Shown here in pieces: positions 1 to 11,549 of a stretch of 64,000 nucleotides of DNA (position 1 is the stretch's first letter; every line of letters begins with the position of its first letter). A model generated the notes under the pieces. The model saw only the letters and a list, made by a program, of their open reading frames with translations, had not been told where the DNA came from and did not search any database. The translations under genes were made by a program, and so were the position numbers. Origin of the DNA: Sequoia sempervirens (taxonomy: Eukaryota > Streptophyta > Pinopsida > Cupressales > Cupressaceae); assembly GCA_007258455.2 (NCBI GenBank), contig VDFB02114929.1:1-64000 (forward strand). Reading direction: 5' to 3'.

Positions 1-228
1 TCAACATTTTGATAGGTGTAAAGGAGACTATGTTATAGGTATGGTTTAAAACTAGTGGGGTTCTATCCAAGGGGGTTTGATTTAAGGTAGTTTGATCAAA
101 CCATCTTCAATTTTAATTATTTAAATTGAAAATTTTCAAGGCTTAAATCATTATATTTTCTAAAAATATGTGATTTCATCAAAAATCAGTTCCTCCCAGA
201 AATTGTAAACCACTATTGTGGCAGCACT
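1..228 (-). mobile_element. Arm of a TIR DNA element inserted in a Copia element
   Basis: This stretch is the reverse complement of the left arm of the complete element at 27209-28188 and matches it throughout, apart from small indels. The inner end runs off the window. Its outer terminus (about 201-228, reading AATTGTAAACCACTATTGTG) corresponds to the terminal inverted repeat of the complete copy. The next bases (229 onward) read, on the minus strand, as Copia RNase H, so the element landed inside that domain. No coding sequence is seen. The superfamily is not assigned. Confidence 0.75.
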
Positions 229-1500
229 CTCATTCAGCTAATTGCACCACCAAATAAAGTAAACACATAAGCACTGATAGATTGTCTACTATCAACATTG
301 CCTACTTAGTCTGAATCCACATAACCATGAATATCAAGGGAAATCTCATCTTCAACCATATCACTATGATAACACAAGGAATACTATGAGGTTCCATGTA
401 AATATACTCTTTTAACTACACCCCAATGAAATCTAGCAAGATTAGACATATATCTAGAAATAACTCTCACTGCTTGGGAAATTTATTTTCTTGTACAAAC
501 CATATCATACATAAAACTTCCACATGCACTCTGGTAAGGCATTTTGCTCATGCCTTCCATCTCTAATGGGGATTTTGGAAAATTTGAAATAGATAATTTT
601 TTTCTAGCTGAAACAGAAACACACAATGATTTACAATCTTGCTTATCAAACTCTGTAAAATTGAATTGAAATACTTACTTTAACCAAGCCATAGCTTTTT
701 TTTCACTCTATCTCTTCTAATTTCCATCCCAAAAATATATTTAGTTGCACCAAGATATTTCATCTCAAATTTAGCAGCAAGTTGAGATTTTGGATCTGAA
801 ATCATATCGTTCCCTTTACTAATAAATAACATATAACCAACACATAATGAAATAAATAGGAAATTATCACCATCAATTTTATAATAAACACGATGATCTA
901 ATTTAGAATGTTCAAATCCCAAACTCAACACATATGTATCAAATTTATAGTACCAGATCCTAGGACTCTATTTTAGGCCATACAAATATTTCTTTAATTT
1001 AAAAACTAATTTACTTTTACCATTCACCAAGTAGTGCTATGGTTGTGTCAGATAAATATCCTGCTCCAAGTCACCATGGAGGAAAGAAATTTTCACATCC
1101 ATTTTCTCAACCTCTAAATCATAAGTAGCAATAATAGAAAGCAAAAATCTAATGGATGTCATTTTTGCAACAAGAGAAAATATCTTGTCATAATCAACAC
1201 CCTCAATTTGAGACTAACCATTTTCAACCAACCTTGCTTTGTATTTCTCATAACTCCATCTAAACCAATATTTTTCTTGAACGCCCATTTGCAACCAACA
1301 GGTTTTCTTCCTTTAGGAAATGGTAAAGATCCCATGTATCATTCTTTTTCAAATCTGTTATTTCTTCATCCATAGCAATCTTCCAAGATTCTGCATCATT
1401 CATACCTGATGCCTCTTCTATCAATATGAGTTTATCCATGTTAGTATTCAAAGAAAAAATACATCTTCAATCATCAGGTGAATACCTTTCAAGTCATTGT
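229..1500 (-). pseudogene. Copia reverse transcriptase and RNase H, decayed
   Basis: Read on the minus strand, 1260-1451 gives the start of the Copia RT domain (EEITDLKKNDTWDL, the usual 'W..A...E...L..N.TW.L' signature). Around 680-931 it gives the later part (HRVYYKIDGDNFLFISLCVG and MKYLGATKYIFGMEI, equal to the family's 'LGE..YILGI.I'). In place of the YVDD box the frame reads VGYMLFIS, so the catalytic aspartates appear lost. RNase H follows at about 229-330 (GYVDSD, then a stop, GNVDSR). These fragments would copy the element's RNA to DNA in an intact element; here the frame is broken repeatedly. Confidence 0.85.
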
Positions 1501-1820
1501 CTATGCCTTGTAGACCTACAAACAAGTTGATTTGGAGTTTTTTGCTCCTCTTCTGAAGATTCAGAGCTAGATGAGCTCTCCTCAACTTATTGTCCATCCA
1601 TGGGCCTCGATGCAACTTTCTTAGGTGTAGAAAGAAATTGAATCACATCTTTTTTATTTTTTTTTGGCTATAATCTAATAGAAGAATGCTTAATTTCTCT
1701 AAAAATAACACTTCTACTATGTATTACCTTATGTATAATAGGATCCCAAAGCTTGTATCCTTTCACACCATAAATTTATCTAATGAAGATATATTTCATA
1801 GCCTTATTCTCCAACTTTTT

Positions 1821-2560
1821 TCACTTCTCCTTTGGTACATCTGAATATGCCCTACAACCAAAAACTCTAAGATATCTTAATGAAGGCTTGTGGCCCGACC
1901 ATGCCTCTATAGGTGTCTTATCAAAAAGAGTTAATGTAGGAGACATGTTAATCAGGTAACAAGCAATGACAACAACTTCATCCCAAAACTTTTGTTCTAG
2001 ACTAGCACCGCTCAACATACTCCTAGCCTTCTCCATCAATGTCTTGTTCATTCTTTTTGAAACTCCATTTTGTTGTGGAGAATACGAAGTTGTATTTTAT
2101 CTATGAATACCAAAATCTTTATAGAATCTATCAAAATCATTAGAGAAAAATTTACCACCATTATCAATCCTCAAAAATTTTATTTTCTTTCCAATCTACA
2201 ACTCAACCATTGCTTTAAATTCTTTAAATTGATTGAAAACTTTACTCTTTATAAAATACACCCATTTCCTTTTACTATAATCATCAATAAATGAAACATA
2301 ATATGTGGATTTTATAATTGAAGGAACATCTATAGGACCAAACATATCATTATGAATAAGATTCAATATACCACAAGATTTATGAGAACTCAAGTAAAAC
2401 TAAATGAGGTTTTATTTTCCATAAATGCAATGTTCACAAAAATCAAATTAAAAATTATAATCTGATAACCCTTCAACAAGGTTTTTATTTTTCAAGGATC
2501 TTAAAACCTTTTCTCCAATACATGTGGCTAGGTATCTGGTGCCATAACATATTTTTCTCT
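1821..2560 (-). pseudogene. Copia integrase, decayed
   Basis: The minus strand gives a zinc-binding remnant (FCEHCIYGK near 2430), then the catalytic core with LIHNDMFGP and FIDDYSKRKW (about 2290-2390), then RIDNGGKFF (about 2165), and finally the C-terminal GHKPSLRYLRVFGCRAY (about 1855-1905). The first two acidic residues of the DDE triad are visible. At the third position, where the family has a Glu in 'NGVVER', this copy reads NGVSKRMNK (about 2050), so the catalytic Glu is replaced. The protein would join element DNA to the host chromosome; this copy cannot. Confidence 0.85.
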
Positions 2561-2579
2561 ATAGGTGACTTTGATTCAG

Positions 2580-3060
2580 AAGAAAGAGAACCCTTGGGAA
2601 CCTAGAAGCCATGACCATTTGCTAAAGATGAAACCCTCACCTCTTCCACAAACTTGCTTTTCATAGAAGTATTATTGCATTCAACAATGCATGCATCAAG
2701 CTTGTACAATGTGTCATACCTGAAACCTCTAGCAATCACCATAGCACCTCTAACCATCTTGTATCCTGCATCATAAAATACTACCTACACACCTACATCT
2801 ATTAGTTTACTCACATATAACAAATTTTGTGTTAATCTAGGGATGTGCAACACACCATTAATCTCTTTTATTCTACCATCAGAAAACCTAATTTTAACTT
2901 TACCACATCCAACTATATTTAAATAAGAATCATCACCCAAGTACACCTTACCTCCATCCAATTATTCATATTCAGAAAACCAATCTCTATTAAAGGTCAT
3001 ATGGAAAGATGCACATAATTCAATTAAACATGCATCATTACCTACATGAGTTTCCAAAGG
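2580..3060 (-). pseudogene. Copia protease and pre-integrase region, decayed
   Basis: The minus strand around 3010-3040 reads IELCASFHMTFNRDWF. This aligns with the Copia protease active site and following residues (usual form 'DSGAS.HMT..RDWF'), but the catalytic Asp-Ser-Gly is not preserved. Further on it gives VYLGDDSYLNIVGCGKVKI and VLHIPRLTQNLLYVSKL, a familiar stretch of Copia polyproteins between protease and integrase. Several in-frame stops interrupt it. Confidence 0.8.
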
Positions 3061-3141
3061 TGTAATGAGTGCATCATCATCTTCCTTCTTAGACTCGGAA
3101 TTAGAATTGAATCTCTTCTTTTTCTACTTTTTTTCTTCTTT

Positions 3142-3882
3142 TCATTCCTTATGAATATATCCAAGCTTAACGCAATTCCAACAAACAACTTTGGACTTTC
3201 CAATATATTTGGATCTACCCTTGGACTTGGATTTATCACGCTTCTCATTCTTCTTTTCTTTTTCCTTAGGTATTCCATGAACATTCAAGGCCTCTTTGGA
3301 ACTGACGAATACCTTCCTCCTCATCTCTTTGGAAAACAAAGAACCCACCACATCTCTAGTCTTCAATATAACAAAAGTACTCCCAAAATCCATGACTAGA
3401 GAATCCCACGAATCAGGCAAAGAACAAAGAAAGATTTGGCATTTCTCCTCCTAATCCATTTTGAAACCAACTGATGCCAATTGAGCCACCAACATATCAA
3501 ATGCTTCCTAGTGGTATGTGATTCATCCACCCTCTTCCATTCTCAAGGAATACATTTTCTTCCTCAAGAAAATATTGTTCACTAAATATTTGGCTTAATA
3601 CATCTCACCAAGTTTCTTCCATAGTTTCTTTCGAGAGGTCTCTTTATATAAATTTATTAAAACAAAGTCTTCTTGGAAGCACAATCTAATTAGACCCTTG
3701 GCCTTTTATTCAATAACATCATATTGAGCAGCCAAAGTAGGATCTGTATACCTTGAAACTTTCTCATCAATAGCATCCCACATATTTTGATCTATCAACA
3801 AATCCTCCATCTTCAACTTCCACATCTCAAAATTATTTCTAGAAAATTTATCCACCTCTATTCTCCTAGATGAACTTGTCAT
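3142..3882 (-). pseudogene. Copia gag, decayed
   Basis: The minus-strand ATG at 3882 opens MTSSSRRIEVDKFSRNNFEM and continues with W..K.EDLL..Q..WDAI, typical of the N-terminal part of UBN2-type Copia gag. The frame breaks, and the downstream part (3142-3420) has LPDSW-like sequence (MPDSWDSLVMDF), a lysine-rich linker and one CCHC zinc knuckle (CWNCVKLGYIHKE). Gag would form the particle that packages element RNA. The start was chosen because it lies just downstream of the primer site and matches the family N-terminus. Confidence 0.85.
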
Positions 3883-3992
3883 CTCAAAATTTTTGCAACA
3901 AGATCAAAAAGTGTCTTCTGCACAATCTCCCACTCAAATCTAGATTAGTTCAAAAAACCCAACAACCCACAACTAAAACCAAAGGTGATCAA

Positions 3993-4004
3993 GCTCTGAT
4001 ACCA
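3993..4004 (-). other. Primer binding site for initiator Met tRNA (Copia)
   Basis: The minus strand reads TGGTATCAGAGC, complementary to the 3' end of plant initiator Met tRNA, the usual primer of plant Copia elements. It lies directly inside the LTR that ends near 4006. Confidence 0.9.
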
Positions 4005-4005
4005 C

Positions 4006-4596
4006 TTAAAAAGAAGCTAAGGTAGTGGAACAACTTCCTATAGTAATATTGAGAGGAGAATAATGTAAAACTTTATAGATTTTTCTAGTTACAGAAACTT
4101 AAACAAAAATAAACATAAATATTGTGCATACCACAACATAGTGATTTACATGGGGAAAACCCTTCCGGGAGGAAAAAAACCCATACTCCAAAATCCTTCC
4201 AATATATTATTTAGAAATCACAAATATTACAATATACTTGCACAACAAGCTTCTCATAGGAGTATCACCAACCAGATATCTAGAAGCAACATGACCAATA
4301 TCATACTCTTAGAATATATCAAAATACATAGCCGTAATACAATGCCCTCATAAAATAGGGTTACCTTCTAGGGAAAGTCAAGCTAATAAAATATCAGCTA
4401 CACGATCTAAGACCTAATGATGAATAGTCCAGATTTGTAATAATAATATATAAATTAATTTTTTTGGGGGGTTTTTCCTCCTAACCCCTTGCGAGGGGGA
4501 AATCTTCCATGTGACCCCATCATGAACGTATCAATAGTACTTTATGCATCAACAGTACCTTATATAATTGCAAGGTTGAGACACATTTTCCCAACA
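4006..4596 (-). repeat. 5' LTR of the Copia element
   Basis: The minus strand begins TGTTGGGAAAATGTGTCTC at 4596 and runs to the primer site. The segment reading GGAAGGGTTTTCCCCATG (about 4148-4165) is a common landmark of the R/U5 part of plant Copia LTRs. The inner boundary is slightly eroded: the expected terminal CA next to the primer site is not clear, so it is uncertain by a few bases. The partner LTR is not in the window. Confidence 0.75.
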
Positions 4597-4689
4597 TGAA
4601 TATCAGACTCCACTAGCGTGTGTGCCTTCCAATTTGTGATTCACCCACCAAATATTGGACTTTTCTATGGTGTATCATGAACGTCTTTT

Positions 4690-4890
4690 AACATGGCCAC
4701 CTAGCATAGCACAACTTTCTTGCGAGTGGAACCATGTGTTTCAAGAGTGTTTAGCATAATACACCTTGCTAGTCTTGTGGAACCCATCATATTGCATGGA
4801 GCCCTAGCATGACATAGCTTTCTAGCTAGTAGATCCATGTAGCTCATGAGTGATGTGGCATAACACAACTTTCTAGTCCTCATGAGAGCA
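4690..4890. repeat. Degenerate tandem repeat, four copies of about 52 bp
   Basis: Related units begin near 4702, 4752, 4805 and 4857, each with a core like TAGCATAACACAACTTTCTAG followed by a version of GTGGAACCATG. Spacings are 50, 53 and 52 bp. It lies between the Copia LTR and the fragment of the gypsy LTR ORF. No coding function is suggested. Confidence 0.6.
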
Positions 4891-4974
4891 TCCTAGATTA
4901 CCTAACACTTATTCTATGGACAATGTTTAGTATTTGAGATCATTTAGAATTGAGTTCTCTTTGCCTTACTCAAA

Positions 4975-5488
4975 TCCTTTTATTACTAACATGTTATTTC
5001 CAAATCCTAGTGAGTCCAGTGTTAGACTTGAAAGGAAACCAAAACAAAAGAGGGTCAAAAGACTTATAACTCAGCATGTTTCAACTGAAGCTGAGCCCAA
5101 ACCAGTAGTTGTGTCTAACCCTTTTCCTGGTACTCCTGTGGCTTCCACAAGGTTGAGAAGTGTGAAGAAGGAAACAAAAAATTTATGCAAGAGACTTCTG
5201 GAGGTATTAGAGATGGAGGGTCGGGAATTGGCAAAAGGCCCACAAGACAAGTTGTTACCACTAGGTTGATTGATAATGCTAGTGAGATTGGTGAGAAATC
5301 CCTAGCCCCAGAGTTGATGGCAATTGTTTAAGTATGCTTTCAATAGGTGAAATTCAAGTAAGCATGAATGCTTCTTATGGGGGTTGAACTTGGGAAAGCT
5401 AGTAGTTCCAAATGTGTTTGTAGAGGCTGATTTAATGTTGGAGCTAGCAAGGCACTATGACCCTACTGACAAGAAAATCAAGAGTGAG
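4975..5488 (+). pseudogene. Third, partial copy of the gypsy LTR-borne ORF
   Basis: The sequence from about 5005 to 5488 repeats the first 160 or so codons of the ORF at 6581-10029 (shared peptides RLERKPKQKRVKRL and NLGKLVVPNVFVE-type). It is more like the 6581 copy than the 21416 copy in the stretches I compared. Similarity stops upstream of about 5005. At 5488 it switches abruptly, at a short shared GTGAG stretch, into the U3-like part of the LTR. It has stops and frameshifts. Confidence 0.75.
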
Positions 5489-6580
5489 AAAGGTTCTTAA
5501 GTAATTTCTTATCGCTAATATTTTTTGAGTTCTTAAGTTTGTAGTAGTGATAAGTGATGACATCTCACCTCACAATCCTAGTTTCATCACCCATCACCAA
5601 TGTGTTGTAAAGGGATTATTTATGATTAGCAATGATTGAGATTATGAGTTCCCAGTTGTATCGCACCTTGTGGATTTGTTGAGAATGCTAAGGTCATGAT
5701 TAATGATGAGTGATATGGTCTCTTATGAGGACTTTTCTCCCACTAATTTGGCTAAATTCTATTTGTGATGTCTTTTATTGCTATGCAGGTGTACGTGTCA
5801 AGCTATGGTGTTGTGGTGCTTGCATCTCTTGTCACTGATTGGAATCAAGATGCAAAGTTGAATTGGTGAGGAGTGATGGAGATGAGGATGATGAAGAGTC
5901 CAGCCATTGATCTAAGGGTTGAGATTTTGTCACATAAGGTACTTACATCGCTGATAAAGATGAAAAAGAATGAAGTGGATTAGTGATTGGTGAAAACTGC
6001 TACATGAAGAAGCAATGTGTCGAAATCTAAAGGATTTTGTATAAATCAGAAAGAAAAGTAGCGAGGTGGATTATATACCATTGATACAATTTTAAAGCTA
6101 AAGGATCAATGATCAAAATTCAAAATTGAACTGCTACTTGTCAATTCGCTCACATGAGCTTACTATCAAATATTAATGGTGGCATGCTCCCCTCTTGGCC
6201 GCAACTAAAAGAAGATATCTAGTTTATTGTGTATCCTAGTTCACTCGCTAGCGAAAGGAATACCAAAGGCCAAAGAATTTGCGAAGAAAACTCTAGAGAT
6301 TATTTGCAACAAGGGTGACACAACTTTTGTACGGGTACGCAAAACTGATACCTCCTATTAATTAAAGTTGTAGGATGAATGCCCATGACAGCTAACAAGA
6401 AAATTAATGGAAAATGCAATTTAGTCTTTTCCTGGTGCTTTCAATTTGATAATTGAGCATTGTCTAAATTGTGATGAAAGTTGTCCTCTTCAGAAGAAGA
6501 GTTGTGTTTTGTCATAATTGTGAAGGGTTTTGTCTAGCTGTAAACAATTGTATACCCTAATCTCCATTTGTATTATAAGA

Positions 6581-9500
6581 ATTAGTGACCCAAAGCCTAG
6601 TGATTCTAGTATTAGACTTGAAAGGAAACCAAAATAAAAGAGGGTCAAAAGACTTATAACTCGGCATGTTTCAACTGAAGCTGAGCCCAAACCAATAGTT
6701 GTGTCTAACCCTTTTCTTGGTACTCCTACGGCTTCCACAAGGTCGAGAAGTGTGAAGAAGGAAACAAAAAAAATTATGCAAGAGACTTCTAGAGGTATTA
6801 GAGAGGGAGGGTCACGAATTGGCAAAAGGCCCACAAGACAATTTGTTGTTACCACTAGGTTGATTGAAAATGCTAGTGAGATTGGTGAGAAACCCCAACC
6901 CCAGAGTGGATGGAAATTGTTTAAGTATGCTTTCAATAGGTAAAATTCAAGTAAGAATGCATGCTTCATGTGGGGGTTGAACTTGGGGAAGCTAGTAGTT
7001 CCAAATGTGTTTGTAGAGGTTGATTTAATGCTGGAGCTAGCAAGGCACTATGAACCTACTGACAAGAAAATCAAGAGTGATAATGGTGATATGATTTTGG
7101 AGGTAACTAAGGATAAAATTTTGGATGTGTTTGGGTTGAATCCCAATTACACTACAAAGTTCAGGCATGCTGACTTGTATGTTGAATACCTAGGAAGGAA
7201 ATTTGTATATAAATAATCAATGCTTGTGCGACATAGAAGGAACAGAAAAAAAAGTTCACTGTTCAAGATGCTAAGCCTTTTTAGTGTGCAGAATTTGAGG
7301 ACTATTTCAAGAACACTTACTATTGTCTAAACTAGGTGCTAGCTTAGGATTTTAAGGTCAAAATAGCCCCTAATTTGTTGGTGATGGCGGCAGATATACA
7401 AGACTATAATCGAAACACTGGTTTTGATTATGCTAACTTTGTTGCCCAAAAAATGCATGAGGATTTTCTTAATTTGAAAAAGGGATCACTCCCTCTATCT
7501 TTCCCTCATTATTCCTTACTGATGCACATGCTCTTGTGGGAAGGGGATTATGAGTGAAAAATAAAATTGAATTTAAGGATTATGAACAATGAAAATGAGG
7601 CCATCCCTGTGAAAATGTTGGCATATATTTGGGATCAAGATTGCTCCAATTCTAACTACATTTTGTTTGCCAATATTATGACATGGTATCTTAGAGTCAT
7701 TGGGTGTTCCACCTAGATTCAGAATTTCTCCAAAAGTAGGAATGTCATGCACCCAATGGATGTACCAGGTTCTACAGCCACACATTATTGGGCTGATTGG
7801 TTCTTACATTTTGAATATTGTTTGATCAGGGTTTATGGAGCTAAAGCACCCCATTGCTTAACCTTGTATGTCTTAGATAGGTTGGCTTTCATGGAGCTCA
7901 TGTGGCAAATGGAAGTTATGGATTTTAAAATATTTAGAAAGGATAGAAAGGGCTTTGTGTTATACCCCTAATGCTATTTTTCTTATTTTAATGCCACTTC
8001 CCTTGAAGGGTATGAGAAATTGGGCATTATGGTAAATAATCTTAGAATTCCTATAGATCAGGTTAGAATTTTTTATTAGAATTTTTGACCTAGAAGAATT
8101 TGTGGCTAAAAAGAGAAGACAAAAGAACTTAGGCATCATACATCATGAGTTTTTCTATAAAGATGATGTGTTGAGGAACCTGACAAGTGATGAGGCTATT
8201 ATGGCTAGGAAAAGGAAGTGGACAGTCATAAAAAACCTTGAGGAGAATATTATGAAAAGGAATGCCTAATACATCAGTCCATACAATGAAATTGAAAAAC
8301 CCTTGGAGAGGGTCTTTACTATGATAAGGGACCATCAATTTGGTCAATTTAAAGTAAAAGTAAAGGAGGTTGTAGATAGGGCCCAGATCCTTTTAGAGAA
8401 ACAACAACAACAACATGCTATGGATATCCTAGAGAGGTTTGTAGATGTTCAAGAGGTTGGAGAGGAACAAGTGGCAGAACATATGCCAGGAAATGAAGAA
8501 GTTGAGCAGAAATTTCCATTTCCCATATTGAAGAAACTCATAGTTTAGATGTTTCTCCTAATAGGATTGTCCAGTGGCATTATGATAGAGAAAATGATGA
8601 TGATCCCAGGATTAGGGAATGTGATGAGTTCTTGGAGGATGATAATTTTGTGAAAACCAAAGAGTTTCAAGAATTTATGATCCAACAAAGGAGTTAAGAA
8701 ATAAAAGAGAGGCTGGGAGTAGCTTGAGCTAGTGTTGAACCTCCTCATCAGGAGAAGGCTGAGAAAGTAGAGGAAGAAAATATTAAGGCTGAAATTGCAG
8801 CCATTACTCCTATTGAAGTTCGTAGAGTTATTGAAGATTGTGGAATTATGCTATTACTAGGGTGTACCATTACAACTGCCCTAGCCTATGATGCAATTAG
8901 AAGAGACCATCAAGCTCTGATATCTGAAGATCAGTTTGAGGATAAAGTATTTGGTTAACAGTATAGTCCAAAGTTTCATACCCTTGTAATTTGGTCTATG
9001 GCACCAAATAATAACAAACATGAGGTTGCTAGGCCAATTGTAGAGGTCATGGGTTCACTGGTGGTCAAAAGATCTACTGACATAACTCCCATCCGGGCAA
9101 CTGAATTAACTACACATGTTGTTATGCTTAGTGTGGATACTACACATATTTCTCAAAATAAATATGAATCTTTGGTCAAGGAATATAATAAGGCATTGAA
9201 TGAATTAAATCGAATGAGTGCTACCATTCAAGCTACCCAAAAGACAGTGACTCATTCTTCTCCCTCTTCCTCATTTGATATGTCTAAGCAAGATAGATAA
9301 ACTTTGGCGCTCATAATTGATGATTTAAAAGGAAAGTTAACTACTGAAGAGGAAAATCTCAAGCAGGCCAAATGAGAGACAATCAAGGTGGCCAATGAGA
9401 TCTTTAGGGATGTGCTTAAGCATAGAGTAACCAAGTTAGTTCACAAGGCTAACAAAGTATGGGCCATGTATAAAAACATTCATGAGGCAAATACAAAGTA

Positions 9501-10029
9501 TCTACAAGTACATGAATCCTTTAGGAATGAGTGGAACAACTAGATTGCTAGAGTGAGTGCACTAAAAAAGATGATGCCAAAAGTAGAGGAGGATCTCGAG
9601 GCACCCACAAATATTCTTGACATCTTCAAGACAATTGACTCAATAAATGAGGTAACAACTTTCCATGGAAAATTGGGAATACAGCTCCAGAGAAAATTGA
9701 AAATATTCAAGGAAATGGAGAACCGTGGCATGCCTCAAATATTGAATTTCAAGGGTGAATAATATTTGTTTGACACCTGGAAGGAAGATTTGGGAGGTTT
9801 GCTTGATGCTTCTATAATGCATCTATCTATCGCTGATTACCTCTTGCTCAATTCAGACATCGATATGATTGTAGAAATTGAATAAAAAATGGATATATTT
9901 GTTAAAGAAGCCAGAGTTTTAATTGATGCAAGGTACTCCTAGTCTACTACTAAGGTGTAGGATTTATTGAGTGTTAAATGGCCCACTGAGGAGGAGTACA
10001 ATGTTTGGTTTGAGAAGTATATAGAGTGA
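6581..10029 (+). pseudogene. LTR-borne ORF, 5' copy
   Basis: This frame of about 1,150 codons occupies the middle of the 5' LTR and aligns along its whole length with 21416-24855. The 3' copy starts with ATG at 21416; the matching codon here is ATT (6581), so the start is lost. Recognisable blocks are a Lys/Arg-rich N-terminus (LERKPK), LGKLVVPNVFVEVDLMLELA (from 6980), VMAADIQDYNRNTGFDYANF (from 7381), PLSFPHYSLLMHMLLWEGDY (from 7492), MELMWQMEVMDFKIFRKDRK (from 7894) and a helical, Lys/Glu-rich C-terminal half. In-frame stops and small indels break it. I do not recognise the family; it has no RT, protease or integrase motif. Being in sense orientation it could be expressed from the LTR promoter. 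Confidence 0.7.
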
Positions 10030-11387
10030 ATAAGAAGAATAATGGATAGGAGAAGAATGATACATAGCTTAAAAATAGTACAAAGTAGGCTTTTGATAAA
10101 AAATGCTAAAATAGTATTCTCTCCTCAATGCTCAAAGTGATTAGCATGTGGTGCTATTGCAGATTAAATAGTTTTTGACCTTTTTTTGTTTTCTTTGCCT
10201 TGCTTCGTAAGTTTTGTTGTTTTAATTTCCTTGTAGTTGGAATTGTGAACACATGGAGAATGTCTTATGACTGTTGTAACACACTAATGACGTCTTTTAA
10301 GGTGGGACCTATTTTCCACAAAGACTTGAGGATATTTCTGCCTCATGTTTATTTTTTTCACTTGAAGACTCAAGTGTAACCATGAAGGGAATATTGTTGC
10401 AAGTGGTCCTATGAAATCATGACATGTGTGCTATCTGGTCTGAGGCTTGTTTTGCTCCTTCATTTCTATAAGAAGGAAATCAAGACCAGAAGTATGAGAG
10501 TTAGAAAATTTTGAGTTGATACTGTTAGTGTTATCAATAAAATATGAAGAAAGTGTTAGGATCTTGGTTTTAAGTTCATTTTGGAGTTCATTCTCATGCA
10601 TATAAGACTCATAATGGTATAGCATTTTATGATACATATTAATATTGGTTTCATGGTTATTTTCTCTCCCTGTATGTCTATTATAAGTTATGATTGAAAG
10701 AGGTCAAGGATTTCCTTCATTTGTCTCTATCATTATTTGATGGATGTTCAATTTCATGTTTTCCTATTGATTCAATGAATTGATGTAAATGCTTATATGA
10801 GAGTGATAACTTATAATTACTATGTGCTAGGATATCTGTAAGAAGTGATAATCTAGGAGTCAGAGAAATATTGTAATACAAGATTTCTTGGGATTATATG
10901 TGTTATTGTTTTAATTGTTATCAAATTATGTTAAAGGATATTGACTCTATGCTTTGGATAAATACACTAGTTCATGTGGGATATTAGTGTTACATTTATA
11001 GCATTGATTCATTACTACTCAGTCTTTTAACCATAAAGTTTCAAAAAGAACATTGTTGTTACTCATTCTTTTAGGTGTTTTTTCTCTCATAATCAACTTA
11101 TATAACATTAGCACAATAAGCTGCCAAGTTATTTAATGTTGCTATTAAGTGGTATCATGAGAGATATATGTTATTAACAATGTATTTGGTTGCGATTGTA
11201 ATAGTTTTTTTGGTATACATTGTGGGATCACACTTCCAGGTTTCACAAAGCCCAAAGAGTGGGAATAGAAGTTTAAGCATCCTCTATTTGTTCGTTGGCC
11301 AACCCCTTTAGTATTACTAATAATTGGAAAGGGAGAAATCCATAGGTATGTCTAGAGATCAGTTTGGTTCTTAAAAAATAACCAACA
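10030..11387 (+). other. Non-coding distal part of the 5' LTR
   Basis: This 1.36-kb stretch repeats at 24856-26218 and contains no supported gene. It holds the end of the LTR and presumably R/U5; I could not place a TATA box or polyadenylation signal with confidence. Confidence 0.7.
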
Positions 11388-11390
11388 TAT

Positions 11391-11408
11391 TGGCGACTCT
11401 ACAGGGGA
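11391..11408 (+). other. Primer binding site of the gypsy element
   Basis: TGGCGACTCTACAGGGGA begins three bases after the LTR end. TGGCGxx-type sites of this form are familiar from Tat/Ogre elements, for which an Arg tRNA primer has been reported; I did not match the tRNA here. Confidence 0.8.
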
Positions 11409-11549
11409 CTAGTTAAGTCCAAAAGTCTCTAAGTTCAAATCAAGTACACCTAGAGTCAGTTGTTCATTGTGAATATTCCTTGTTTTTTAAGGAATAATTA
11501 GTTTTAATTTTACTGCATTTGTCCCATCATACTAGGTCTTATGTGTTAG

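Larger units (their letters stand above)
229..4596 (-). mobile_element. Copia LTR retrotransposon, 3' part lost to an insertion
   Basis: On the minus strand the order is LTR, Met-tRNA primer site, gag, protease, integrase, RT, RNase H, which is the Ty1/Copia order. The 5' LTR and the coding region are present, but the body stops at about 228, where another transposon has inserted; the 3' LTR is outside the window. Stops and frameshifts break the frame in every domain, so it is a dead copy. Everything from 229 to 4596 belongs to this element. Confidence 0.9.
5489..11387 (+). repeat. 5' LTR, left end truncated, carries an ORF
   Basis: It matches 19530-26218 collinearly: a U3-like part with repeated GCGATGAG-type motifs (5489-6340), then a long decayed ORF (6581-10029), then a non-coding part (10030-11387) ending in AACCAACA. 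The left edge is a chimeric junction, not an LTR terminus. At nearly 5.9 kb it is already among the long plant LTRs, and the real length is greater. Confidence 0.85.

Noticed and set aside
3046..3399. Plus-strand open stretch of 117 codons, very rich in Phe and Leu
   Set aside because: It is the complement of the Lys/Arg-rich Copia gag on the minus strand.
4618..4640. GTGTG before TGCC near 4618 as the left target duplication of the gypsy element (the 3' LTR is followed by GTGTG)
   Set aside because: The sequence after it does not match the region before or inside the 3' LTR, and the 5' LTR is visibly truncated at 5488. The match is only five simple-sequence bases next to another element's LTR.
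6490..6969. Minus-strand open stretch of 159 codons
   Set aside because: It is antisense to the LTR-borne ORF, and the conserved frame is on the plus strand in all three copies.
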